Positions 56,701 to 64,000 of a DNA stretch of 64,000 nucleotides are shown here, piece after piece. Position numbers and translations under genes: made by a program. The notes beneath the pieces were generated by a model. It was not told the origin of the DNA, did not search any database, and saw nothing but the letters and a program-made list of their open reading frames with translations. The DNA is from Cliona cf. orientalis. Its lineage: Eukaryota > Porifera > Demospongiae > Clionaida > Clionaidae. The first letter of the stretch is position 1; each line of letters starts with the position of its first letter. The stretch is from positions 2,728,001 to 2,792,000 of the forward strand of contig OZ005691.1 in NCBI GenBank assembly GCA_963930775.1, given 5' to 3'.

Positions 56701-59700
56701 AATTACGACCCAGTGGATAATACAGAGATGCTACTGCCATGTTTAGGAATTATTACTCCTTCTAGGAGCAATGCCATGGCAACACCACTTGCATAGTAAG
56801 ATTCAGCTATTACTAATGCTATGGCCAAATTTAGTTCCAAATAACTAGTGCTACAATCGCACCACTTAGTGAGACACACATCCTTTTGGAATGGTACTGT
56901 ATAGCAGGAAACTTTTGAGGGAGAAAATGTTGTAGTTTGAGAGGCACCCGTGAAAATTTTATCCATGAAATTCAGGTTTGTCCCACCCACCTATAGCATT
57001 CCATGAAACTTTTCTCAGCGAAATTCCCTTTTGCTTCTTTTCTTCTGATCTGTGAAAATTTTCTCCCTTGAATATTTTCCGCTATACATGGTACTGTATG
57101 GCGGGTAAATTTCATGGGGTGCTAATTTTCATTAATTAGTATATTGGTGAGCTGAAGTTAGTTCACTCTAGACTTGCTCATCCCTTTGAGAAAGCTGAAT
57201 ATGTATTCATGTATGAAGCGATATGTCGTTCATATTCTCATCATAAAATTATATGTTCACTCAAGTTTATACGCACGTACACACTTACATGACGTTGGAT
57301 TTAAAATACTGGTCAATGTTGATCGTGTGTAAACTCTAAATGTACCTCTCCTTACAGGGGCGTAGCTAGCATAGGGCTCAGCGGGCTCGAGCCCCCCCCC
57401 CCCTTTGTCTTCCCATAGTGGGCTCAGTGAGTGGGCCCACTGTCTATGGATATACAATAGCTTGGCCTGACAAGCTGAAGTTGTATGATAAACTATATAA
57501 AGTTTGTAACTAAAATGATATAGAACACTAAGGATAAGTTTCTATACTTTAATACTACCGTGTTTATGCTAATAGAACGCAAGCAAAAAAAATAATTTCA
57601 AATCTGGTTTGCGCACAATTAGAGTCAAAACATTTCCAGGAAGTTAATTTTCTTGTGTTAATTAGATGTTGCGTTGTAATAGAACAATTAGCATAGCTTT
57701 GAGCGACGACGAGTAGTGGCTATCGGTGGTATCGTACCTGTGCCCCTGGCCCGGATCATCACGAGGGTAGCCTGAGAAAGGCCTTCTGACAGCCGCGCCG
57801 CATGGTTAGCGATGCCACTGAATCGTGCTGATCGCAGCCTGAGGCCCTGGGGCAGTGGCTGCTGGACTTATTTAATAAGGTCAGTCCCGAGTGTAGTTTT
57901 AATAGTACCCTCATGAACGACGAACGACACTTGCGATTTGGTTAACTACATGTATAGCTAGCAACGAGTCCGAGAGACAGAGCGATATAGAGGCTTCCAG
58001 AACGGTTCATTACTAAGCAGGTGTGCAGCACGCGGTTTGAGCATGCGCAATAGCCTCACCTTAGCACTATTGTGCTAATTGGATTCATAGAAAATAATTA
58101 CAGACAGTCGCTTCCGTTCTAATAGAATACAAACAATTGCTGGAATTGAATTTTCTTGCGGTAATTGGATCATGCGTTCTATTAGCGTAAACACGGTATT
58201 TTAAGCTCATTCAGACACATAGCTGCTAAGCGAGGCAGCTACCACTCCAAGATACAAGAGTTCGAAAGGTCAAACGATGGGCGTGCTCGACTGTACTAAT
58301 AGCAAGCAATTAACCATGGTCACGTGACATAATTAGTGGGCGTGGTCAATCGGAAAATTTTTTTGCGTGCTTTGCGCGCACTTCTTTTTATACTCAGCCC
58401 CCCCTTTCTATAAATCCTGGCTACGCCCCTGCCTTACAAAAGCTGTGGTGGAATAGCTACACAAGCCAGGGGTAGTTATCACTGAAGCTGACACTCAAGC
58501 AGCAATGTAGGTAGACTTAGAAAATGTACTACAAACCCAGGGAAAACCCACAATGCAGTGCCCTGTTTGAGACTGGTTATATACATGTAGTTGTTCTGTA
58601 TTAGCAGTCAAAAATTTAATACTGACTGTCACCGATGGTGGTGTTTGCATATACACAGAACAGCAGTAGTAATGGGGTATAAAGCTAAAATTTATATCTG
58701 AATGTTTTCTGTGGAGTGTGGGGATCATCTATTGTCTATATGTACAGGATTGTGGCAAGACATTATCCTGAGCATTTTGCTCACCCCCTCAATGATGTCA
58801 TCCTATTGTTATAGTGATGACTGCTACCTACCACTAAGTATTAAATTTTATTATAGGCTTGGTGTAACTACATACAGATAATTTCCTGGTCTCTATATTA
58901 CCCAATGCACATTTCAAAGGCTAATTGCACAATGATGTGTGGGTCACTACATAGAGAATTGAATTGTGCCCATGACATGAATTTTATCTTTTTTATCAAT
59001 TGGCATGATAAATTAGTGATATTATTCTATTTTGCTATCTAAGGTGACCAGTGAATCAGTCAACTTACAAACAAGCTTGATGCAGTGGAGTGAATCCATC
59101 AGTGGTAGTGCAGGTTGGACTACATTTCAGATCCTCAATGAGATACTTGGCAAGGGGTAGATGTCCATTCCTAAAATTAATGTCAAGTTTTATAAATCAC
59201 ATCACAGTACAAGAGTATACTCTTGATGATAATGATCACAAATTTATGTTTATATGTACATGACATTGTACATGTATGTACAAGTCTGTACCTGCCCACA
59301 TGGTCCTCACCATCCACCCCTCCCCTAGCCTCGTCCCCAGGCTCTCTTGGGGGAGGGGAAAAGAGAGCCTGGTAACGACTGCATGCGCATGCGCCAAAAT
59401 CTCCGTATACTATCAATGGACTACTTGATCGTATACTACCAGTCAAGCTCAAAAGTCGCCCAAGCAGTCGAAAAGTATCTTGCTATCGGCTAGTGATGGT
59501 GTCTAGGAGGCTTAAATGAGGTAAATCACTCAAACGTTGGTTTTTGTCCCCTCGAAAGGCCGTTTAGCTGTGAAAACTGCCTTACCATGTTTTGTTGGTA
59601 AGGGTTCGCGCATGCGCATGCAGTCGTTACCAGGCTCTCTTTTCTCCTCCCCCAAGAGAGCCTAGGGACGAGGCTACCCCTCCCCCCACCCTGTGCTGTG

Positions 59701-61427
59701 CTCGTATAGTAATCAAATCCTAAGACTATGACTGATAAGAAACTAGAGCTCTATAGAGTACATCATCTGCATCCTGAGAGGTGCAGTAGCACACGTGAAC
59801 CTGTTGATGACCTTTACCTCTTCAATACTCTGATACATGAGCTGAATGCATATGGCCTAGTAGGCGTGGCTACAGTGGCCAACAAAAAGGTACTATGGTG
59901 ACGCTCGTGGACCGTATCCATTGATTTGAAGCATACTGGAGCCAGTTTTTCGCCAAGCTCAGTTGATTCGTTGTGCTTATGAGTAGCTCAGATGCCAGAT
60001 AGGGCAATTTTTGTACGATAGATAACAGACTCAACCAATTACTTTACGCGGGGTAAATGTCATGTCCTTATGGATGATACAAAATGCTATGGCAATAATA
60101 ATATTTGCTTCAAAAAATAATATATTACTGGTACTTCTTCTAGGAGCAGTGCCACAATCACACCACTTACTAGCTAATAGTGAGATGTAATATTATGCTC
60201 TTGGAGTGGTACATACTCATTAAATTTTTAAGTGAACTAGAGCACAACTGGCTGCCTGTATTCTTGTTACTAGTGTTTTAGAGATATATAAGTGCCTGTT
60301 TATACATGTAAGCGATTTCTTGACAGTTCGATTTACTGTATAGGAAAATATTTCACTAGAAAAACATTTCGGTAAGGACTGTATAGGGGCAAAAATCAAA
60401 TTTCGTCAATAATCCGTGTTATTAAATATGCACATAATATTTACTTGTGCAGTAGCTGATCCAGGGGGTACATGGATAGGGTAGTTAACTGTTAGCAGCT
60501 ACCTCCCTCATTAGTTCTTGATGCAAAGTAGTATGGGAGTAAGTTCGAATATGGCGGCTGCTTGGACAAAGCCTGAAGACTAACCCTGCTAACCATCATA
60601 CCTGAAACCCAGCCCCTGACTCCTCTCATAAATGGCCTTGTCCATTCTTCATATGCTCTAAGATCTCTAGTGTGTAATTTCCAATTGATTGTGCACTAGC
60701 TAGGGTAGAGCAGGAGCGATGACGCTCTGGGTAGAGTAACTTGTCTGATCAGATCCTTTTGTAGATAATGTAAATGGGGCTCTATAATCACTAGCCTCGT
60801 CCCCAGGCTCTCTTGGGGGAGGGGAAAAGAGAGCCTGGTAACGACTGCATGCGCATGCGCAAACCCTTACCAACAAAACATGGTAAGGCAGTTTTCACAG
60901 CTAAACGGCCTTTCGAGGGGACAAAAACCAACGTTTGAGTGATTTACCTCATTTAAGCCTCCTAGGCACCACCACTAGCCGATCGCAAGATACTTTTCGA
61001 GTGCTTGGGCGACTTTTGAGCTTGACTGGTAGTATACGATCAAGTAGTCCACGGATAGTATACGGAGATTTTGGCACATGCGTATGCAGTCGTTACCAGG
61101 CTCTCTTTTCCCATCCCCCAAGAGAGCCTGGGGACGAGGCTATATAATCACAAGACAAGGAAATTATGACATTGTGTGATATGAATTTAATACATGACAT
61201 TCATTGTATAGGAGTTCTGGGATTATGAAGTAATAAGAAGGATAATGTCATACAGTACCGTAATAAGGGGGCTAGTAGTCTTACCCGCAAGCATAGTGCA
61301 GCGGTGTTGCATCCCAGTCGTTCTCATTGACCACCTTCCTCACGTCAACTCCATCAGCAACAGCCTGACGAACTCTGGCGATGTCTCCTCTCTCACAAGC
61401 ATCGAATATTAAATCACTTGTAGACAT
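38392..61427 (-). CDS. Gene C: ankyrin-ROC-COR gene with alternative 3' cassettes
   Basis: Exons are 61427-61285, ankyrin exons 59170-59069, 55129-55028 and 49671-49570, main exon 47531-45361, linker 45198-45091, second linker 40338-40231, 22-codon exon 38881-38816 and Death exon 38708-38392. With one linker the sum is 3111 nt (1036 residues). An alternative chain uses linker 45198-45091, SAM-like exon 43616-43528 and coiled-coil exons 42869 to 40415. It is also in phase and totals 3363 nt (1120 residues). The GTPase motifs GNPGAGKST, DFAGH and GSHAD are intact and no in-frame stop was seen. Which 3' end is used needs transcripts. The introns have absorbed many transposons. Confidence 0.8.
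38816..38881 (-). CDS. Gene C 22-codon linker exon with lost GT donor
   Basis: Coding sequence as in gene A, but the donor reads ATTG|TTATGT where gene A has ATTG|GTATGT. One base change removes the GT. Being phase 1 at both ends, the exon can be skipped without a frameshift, giving a 1014-residue product. Confidence 0.6.
38882..39654. other. Gene C 3' intron, no gene seen
   Basis: Contains no supported exon. Short ORFs lack splice or homology support. The equivalent gene A interval is far shorter (1232-1316), so this is inserted DNA. Confidence 0.45.
39655..40013 (+). mobile_element. HINE-like dispersed repeat
   Basis: It starts with a GATGAGCTCTATATAGCGC block, has a (GACA)n tract at 39958-39974, and ends in a hairpin AACGCTCGTGCACATGCGCC with AAGCGTT. 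Same plan as 55177-56022. Confidence 0.5.
40093..40218. mobile_element. 126-bp MITE, copy of 1317-1442
   Basis: Same length, ends and position relative to the linker exon as in gene A. The gene C Death cassette and the gene A 3' end therefore share a recent origin. Confidence 0.7.
40231..40338 (-). CDS. Gene C second 36-codon linker exon
   Basis: A second copy of the linker exon in the same gene (108 nt, phase 1 to phase 1, GTGAGT donor). It precedes the Death cassette, whereas 45091-45198 follows the ROC-COR exon. Including both would give an in-frame 1072-residue product. Confidence 0.65.
40415..43275 (-). CDS. Gene D: 195-residue coiled-coil protein, or gene C 3' cassette
   Basis: Eight exons: 43275-43234 (ATG), 42869-42831, 42390-42370 (21 nt), 42230-42207 (24 nt), 42056-41970, 41685-41644, 40924-40735 and 40557-40415 (TGA). 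They sum to 588 nt. All have GT-AG borders, phase 0 until exon 7 and phase 1 into exon 8. The protein is mostly charged helix (EKYNRLLE, EIDELKKTNADSNQ, VKSQLEDDLKAATNGQ, VQQKLKEVDQVIQDNQ) and ends with ADEYFMPALLDVLSRKE. The family is not recognised. Exon 2 onward is also in phase with the SAM-like exon 43616-43528, so the series may instead be a C-terminus of gene C, with exon 1 an alternative start. The closeness of all exon borders to consensus makes a real gene likely. Confidence 0.7.
41191..41571 (+). mobile_element. HINE-like dispersed repeat
   Basis: It runs from AACTAGAGTTCTCTAGAGC to the hairpin TTTACCCCTTGAGCATGTG with CAGGGTAA, inside the intron between gene D exons 6 and 7. Confidence 0.55.
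43528..43616 (-). CDS. SAM-like exon of gene C
   Basis: 89 nt, phase 1 in and phase 0 out, acceptor CTATAG and donor GTGAGT. The peptide KDNISECLKVWSREELLSWL plus KDHKLR has the Trp-x-x-Glu-x-x-x-x-Trp-Leu pattern of the first helices of SAM domains. The rest of a SAM fold is not seen downstream, so this may be a partial or different helical domain. It fits between linker 45091-45198 and exon 42869-42831. Confidence 0.5.
44377..44787 (+). mobile_element. HINE-like dispersed repeat
   Basis: AACTAGAGCTCCATAGAG start, GAC-rich tract near 44710-44740, and a 3' hairpin TTTACCCCTTGATGCACATG with GGGGTAA. Confidence 0.55.
44830..44889 (-). pseudogene. Decayed copy of the 22-codon linker exon in gene C
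   Basis: Aligns with 1166-1231 but has lost several bases and contains an in-frame TAG (TESE-stop), with no good acceptor. The donor GTATGTAT survives. It shows that linker plus small exon were duplicated together. Confidence 0.6.
45091..45198 (-). CDS. Gene C first 36-codon linker exon
   Basis: 108 nt, phase 1 to phase 1, GTATGT donor and TGTGCAG acceptor. Directly follows the ROC-COR exon, as in genes A and B. Confidence 0.75.
45361..47531 (-). CDS. Gene C main exon: ankyrin, ROC GTPase, COR
   Basis: A 2171-nt open exon with a GTAAGT donor. Ankyrin start GGHTAVASFLLQEAQ. ROC motifs GNPGAGKST, DFAGH and GSHAD, then COR with LNERGSILFMEN. It differs from A mainly by small in-frame deletions near the ROC-COR junction (RYAESS to LHRF and the following tract) and after LLLSSGA. 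The CGA that is TGA in gene B is intact at 45960-45962. Confidence 0.9.
47756..47830. mobile_element. Hairpin element (AATAGTTATCTGCCAGT)
   Basis: A foldback with arms of about 24 bp. Its termini are like the two hairpins at 20348 and 20524 but the interior is unrelated. It lies at the same intron position as those in gene B. Confidence 0.65.
47829..47944. mobile_element. MITE (TTTTGTTGGTAGTTG ends)
   Basis: The TTGTTGGTAGTTGACC start and CTTACCAACAAA end belong to the 105-bp family at 24251 and elsewhere, here in the opposite orientation. Confidence 0.55.
48630..49333. mobile_element. 0.7-kb TA-flanked TIR element (TACTGTAAATCTGGAAA)
   Basis: The ends TACTGTAAATCTGGAAATTT and AAATTTCCAGATCTACGGTA are inverted, with a TA target. 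GC is higher inside (48790-48870). No transposase. Confidence 0.75.
49570..49671 (-). CDS. Gene C ankyrin exon 3
   Basis: 102 nt, phase 2 to phase 2. Repeat NGHLPLAKYLIKDLRCSP, then GYTPLHKAC. Confidence 0.8.
50067..50256. mobile_element. TIR element, copy of 21922-22122
   Basis: Same location relative to the preceding ankyrin exon as in gene B. The ends are degenerate. Confidence 0.4.
50706..51535 (-). mobile_element. HINE-like element, reverse orientation, with (TGTC)n
   Basis: It has a GC stem-loop AACCCTCGGCGCATGCGCGA, a (TGTC)n tract at 50745-50787, and at the other end CTCGAGAGAGCTCTAGTTT. It is a relative of 55177-56022 in opposite orientation, more degraded. Confidence 0.6.
51682..53347. 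repeat. Tandem array of four TIR-element units (about 0.4 kb each)
   Basis: Units start at 51682, 52125, 52519 and 52950, with a stub at 53348. Each begins TAC(A/G)TCC(C/A)GAGTCCC, ends with the complement, and is followed by a spacer GTCTCTAAGTTTTTCAT. Units 1 and 2 share a reading frame (ARMKGCW, EPSVEEIVDYPMISL, SVEHMAGEGQPA). A reversed partial unit at 51580-51669 precedes it. The single genomic relative is at 5617-5974. Confidence 0.85.
55028..55129 (-). CDS. Gene C ankyrin exon 2
   Basis: 102 nt, phase 2 to phase 2. Repeat with variant YLIEYLKCSPTCTNTYARTP and LHYAC. Confidence 0.8.
55177..56022 (+). mobile_element. HINE-like element (0.85 kb) carrying an ORF
   Basis: It runs from AACTAGAGCTCTCTAGAGC to the hairpin CCTACGGCGCATGCGCCGAG with GGTTA, with (ACAG)n at 55960-55977. 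The left part is an extra segment not found in the shorter copies. Confidence 0.6.
55282..55686 (-). CDS. 134-codon ORF inside the HINE-like element
   Basis: Open from ATG 55684-55686 to TGA at 55282. It contains SLIGAPWQQLSVHASHMLAY and a Cys cluster (SCCCCEP). No family was recognised. The relative at 51290-51450 is not open, so selection on this frame is not shown. It may be a captured host fragment or chance. Confidence 0.2.
   Translation of the reverse strand: MTLVTAAFFRSLANFADDSGFLKLSTQRVCTVSYTCRSNKMTSSSLIGAPWQQLSVHASHMLAYSCLHIMVIVFKDSWRLEADLMHVGTAMSVKFDTTHQSCCCCEPLNLEHISLTPSPHAVGPLPFKVSTLQH
56036..56519. mobile_element. Composite repeat with GCGCATG-type ends
   Basis: A third copy of 25586-26082, with the 105-bp MITE at 56104-56213. 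An open stretch at 56270-56455 is shared in part with the other copies but is interrupted there. Confidence 0.5.
56895..57093. mobile_element. TIR element, copy of 26455-26652
   Basis: The ends TACTGTATAGCAGGAAAC and TTTTCCGCTATACATGGTA occupy the same intron position as in gene B. Confidence 0.6.
57355..58431. mobile_element. 1.08-kb CAGGGGCGTAGC element with nested TIR element
   Basis: The ends CAGGGGCGTAGCTAGCA and GGCTACGCCCCTG are flanked by CCTTA duplicates. The unbroken site is CTCTCCTTACAAAAGC (26908 and elsewhere). Its ends look hAT-like, although the duplicated target is only 5-6 bp. Nested at 57556-58198 is a TA-flanked element with ends TACCGTGTTTATGCTAATAG. No transposase. Confidence 0.75.
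59069..59170 (-). CDS. Gene C ankyrin exon 1
   Basis: 102 nt, phase 2 to phase 2. Repeat ending TTTDGFTPLHQAC, GTAAGT donor. Confidence 0.8.
59336..59676. mobile_element. 341-bp TIR element TAGCCTCGTCCCCAGGC, 9-bp TSD
   Basis: The inverted ends TAGCCTCGTCCCCAGGCTC and complement extend through CTTGGGGGAGG. The flanking duplicate is CCCCTCCCC on both sides. The unoccupied sequence is at 49777-49795 and elsewhere. A 9-bp TSD points to a Mutator-like transposase acting in trans. Confidence 0.85.
59741..60056 (+). mobile_element. HINE-like dispersed repeat
   Basis: Orthologous to 31155-31492 and 6886-7238. AACTAGAGCTCTATAGAG start and shortened 3' hairpin. Confidence 0.55.
60792..61142. mobile_element. 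351-bp TIR element TAGCCTCGTCCCCAGGC, 9-bp TSD
   Basis: Same family as 59336-59676, in reverse internal orientation. The flanking duplicate is TATAATCAC (60783-60791 and 61143-61151). The gene B counterpart at 32201-32209 is empty (TATAGTCAC). Confidence 0.88.
61285..61427 (-). CDS. Gene C first coding exon (ankyrin N-cap)
   Basis: ATG at 61425-61427, GTAAGA donor after 61285, phase-2 end. MSTSDLIFDACERGDIARVR through ATPLHYAC, close to gene B. Confidence 0.85.
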
Positions 61428-61439
61428 TTTGGTGCAGGA

Positions 61440-63639
61440 GGCAGTCAGTCCGCACGCGTGCCGGAAATCCATATAAATACGTATAATTTTAATTTTTTTG
61501 CTGACATCAGCAAATTGTGCTGAACTGGTAACTGACTGAACGTCTTCTTTATTTCTGCAGTAGCTATATCAAGCAAGGCAGAGGTACCAGAAGGACCTGT
61601 TTATTATGTACGATAGATTTGTTACATATAAGTCGAATATATACCTGCATTTGTTCATCGAATGTATAGATATTCGTCATTTGTTATATTCACTAAATCG
61701 CGATATAAAACATTTTCAGACCTCTTTCCAGACAAATCAAGGGGGTGGTGCACGTCTTATTACAGGGACTCACCCTTCTGATAACTATCAAGTTGTTCCC
61801 ATGATGCGCACGCGCAAAACTAAGGGCACCTGCATCTACAATCAATAATTAAGCGCAGCCGCAACAATCTCAAATAGAACGAAAGTCAAGGACCTAAGGT
61901 TAGTTTATATTCTACCTCAAAATAACCACAATACCTCACTGACCACAACCTCACATAGTAAACTAAAAGGTGATTTATTGTGCTCAAAATCTTATTCTGC
62001 TCAACTGTACCCCCAAGGACAAGTTGTAAGTTGGCATTGATAATTGGTGGAAAATAATGATCAATACAAAAACTGCATTTTTAATATAATGAATGAAGAC
62101 ACACGCTCTCCCAAAGCCGCCGAGGACACACCACGCTGCCAGCTCTGCAACAGACACCACCAGCACATGTCACGACCACAACACTGGAAGGATGCCTCAT
62201 CATGTGAGTTAGCAATGGAGCTGGGTTTGACCATGGAGAGCAACGTATGCAGACCCTGCAGGCATGACATAACTAGGCTAAAATCCACCAGCAGTTATAC
62301 ACCCAGATGGGAGAAGAGCAGTAGTAGCAATGCAACAGCTGTATGCGGTGTTGAGCTGTGTAATGAAAAGGTATTGTGCATGCTTCAAATAGCCCTTGAA
62401 CAAGAGGAAATTGCAAAAGTACTAAAGTTTAAGGCAGCTGAGGATGGTGAAATATCCACAGGACTTTGCAAAATGCACTATTATAAAGCTTATCACACAA
62501 TATTTCCAACACAATTGAATTGCCCTATATACCTGTGGAGTTCCCGTGAAGAACACAGTGTGTCGGTCCTGCCCAGATCCCCAGTATATACAGAGACATC
62601 TGCAGGAAACAACAGATTTTAAAGGGCAGCTAAAGCAAGATGATTTGGTGTGCTTTCAATGCTATAAGGCCCATATAGGAATTCTTAAGGCAAAAGAATC
62701 ACGTGAGAGCTTGGATAGTGACCTTAGGGAGATGATAGAAGGGCACAAATCAAACAATGAACTATCGGAAGCATGCAAAATGACTATTTCAATGGTTGGC
62801 ACAAATCTTTTGGATAGGAACGTCCTCCTGCTAACTGATGTACACGACTACTACTGCAGCATTCTCCAGGATGTAGCTTGCAAAGCAAATACAGAGAATG
62901 AAAAAGAAGACAGGAAAATAACAGCAATGTGGGTACTGAGTATGCTAAGTACCCATCTTGAGCACCACATCACATGGGCTTGTACTGCAAAGAAGTATGG
63001 CACATTGCTGTATCGACCAGGTACCGATATGATTGCCCCTCTGCAGCAGGCAATGTGGAGGGTACGATACAGCAAAACTAAGTTTGAGGGTCACACAACT
63101 GCAACAGGGGAAGTATGCAGTCTAGACGAGACACTAAATAGCCTGAATGCAAAAGTACATGCCCAAATAAAGAGAGAACTGTCTAAGAATAGACAAATCC
63201 CTTATGATCCTATAAACGATTTCGATATAGCTAATCTAGTTGATAATGTTGATCCTGATTTATGGAATGTAATATGCAAACTAACACAGTCAGTGAGGGA
63301 GAGCAAAAAAATAGAAACATCAACTGCAGCACAGCATCTCAAAACAGTTAGACGCTTTTTTATACTACATGCAATACTATTTTGCACAGATGAAAGGTGT
63401 ACTTTCCCCCTCCACACCCTTATCACAGACATAGTAGATAGCCAGGGTGGATCTTCTCTCCTAATTAAAATACTAAACCGCTTTGGAATATGTTCATCCT
63501 ATGACACATTGTCTAGATTTATCCAAATGAAGGCACAAAATGAGACTCCAGCTAAGAACCTTGATAGTTCAGCATTCACGGTCATCTCAGCAGATAACAT
63601 AGACTATCTGCATAGTTATGCCAGGGTTTACATGGAGGG
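61440..63639 (+). mobile_element. About 2.2-kb insertion between gene C start and its upstream element
   Basis: In genes A and B the GCGCGGTCYGA motif follows the start codon by about 20 bp. In C it is displaced to 63640-63652. The DNA between has a plus-strand transposon-like ORF. GGAGG occurs at both junctions (61437-61441, 63634-63638), a possible short target duplication. Terminal repeats were not identified. Confidence 0.5.
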
Positions 63640-63640
63640 A
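62044..63640 (+). pseudogene. Transposon-like ORF with Cys-rich N-terminus, frameshifted and truncated
   Basis: There are two overlapping frames. 62044 to about 62525 encodes Cys pairs (CQLCNRHH, CRPCRHD, CGVELC). From about 62525 the next frame continues with TCGVPVKNTVCRSCPDP and FQCYKAHI and stays open to the insertion edge. Near the end is VISADNIDYLHSYARVYM, a motif I associate with repetitive, uncharacterised sponge and cnidarian proteins. Reading runs into the flanking promoter-like DNA at 63640, so the 3' part is missing. The superfamily is not assigned. Confidence 0.5.
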
Positions 63641-63775
63641 CGCGGTCCGAACAAAATTAATTTAATTATCTCAAAGATCCGCTGCACATTGCGACTGCGC
63701 ATGCGTGAAATTAATGCACGATTGTACGTAGCAGATGACTCATTATTAAACGACTGTACGTGAGGAGCATAAAAA
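63640..63775 (-). promoter_or_regulatory. Displaced gene C upstream element
   Basis: ACGCGGTCCGAAC and GCACATTGCGACTGCGCATG match the gene A upstream region (12452-12555) in order and spacing. Now 2.2 kb from the gene C start codon. Confidence 0.35.
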
Positions 63776-63811
63776 TTGCACAACAGTATAAAATTCCTGG
63801 CAGCAATGTGA

Positions 63812-63908
63812 TCAAATGTAACAGGGGTAATCTTCTTTGATTTTGCAGCCTAACTGTTCTATCATCTTCTCTACTTGCTCAGGATTCTCTCGGAATAGCT
63901 GCTTTGCC
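63812..63908 (-). CDS. Phospholipase A2 (PLA2G6-like) last exon, copy C
   Basis: 97 nt with an AATGTAG acceptor and TGA stop. Encodes AKQLFRENPEQVEKMIEQLG and ends CYI. It lacks the insertions seen in copy B (35297-35417). The rest of the gene would lie beyond the window end, so its integrity is unknown. Confidence 0.65.
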
Positions 63909-64000
63909 CTACATTGAATATGTAACTAAATGAAGCTGGGATTAGGAAGTGGGCCAAAGCTATAGCTATACAGTGCTCAATAAGTTTCAGGTTTGGATCA

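Overview
This is a nuclear, intron-rich animal genome window. The best guess is a sponge, probably a demosponge. Coding exons are separated by long AT-rich introns with GT-AG borders. The recognisable proteins combine 34-residue ankyrin repeats, a ROC-COR GTPase module and Death domains in a style typical of sponge gene families. The species call is inference from protein style only.

Layout. Everything of substance is on the minus strand, as three tandem copies of one two-gene unit. Each unit holds (i) a calcium-independent phospholipase A2 gene of the patatin/PLA2G6 type, decayed wherever enough is visible to judge, followed downstream by (ii) a large ankyrin-ROC-COR-Death gene. Gene A spans 12439 to 734, gene B 32494 to 16968 and gene C 61427 to 38392. 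I assembled each from its splice sites. The exon lengths sum to multiples of three: 982 codons for A, 1149 for B and 1036 for C. The phospholipase remnants lie upstream of each: 15798-13350 (A), 36335-35297 (B) and 63908-63812, continuing past the window edge (C).

State of the genes. Gene A is open throughout. Gene B carries one in-frame TGA (18477-18479) where its sisters have CGA, and its Death exon differs from the A/C type. Gene C has a duplicated linker exon and two candidate 3' cassettes. The near one is a SAM-like exon plus a coiled-coil exon series with 21- and 24-nt microexons. The far one is the Death exon. Both are in phase with the ROC-COR exon. The coiled-coil series also works as an independent 195-residue gene (gene D, 43275-40415). 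The number of 34-codon ankyrin exons varies between copies: one in A, six in B, three in C.

Phospholipase A is split. Its first catalytic exons (DGGGIKG and the nucleophile elbow, with Ser replaced by Leu) are on the plus strand, and the remaining exons, including the catalytic DGG, are on the minus strand. Phospholipase B has lost or broken several exons.

The rest is introns and intergenic DNA crowded with small non-autonomous transposons: TA-flanked TIR elements, a 9-bp-TSD family that includes a 32-bp TIR-only palindrome, a TTAA element, a CAGGGG-ended element, foldback hairpins, a tandem array of a roughly 0.4-kb TIR element, and a dispersed family with a 5' palindrome, a GTCT-type microsatellite and a 3' GC-rich stem-loop. 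One degraded plus-strand transposon-like ORF (62044-63640) separates gene C from its conserved upstream element.

Biological reading (inference): a young, actively rearranging cluster of putative death/immune-signalling GTPases. Repeat number, C-terminal effector domain and coding integrity differ between near-identical copies, and each copy is linked to a patatin-type lipase.
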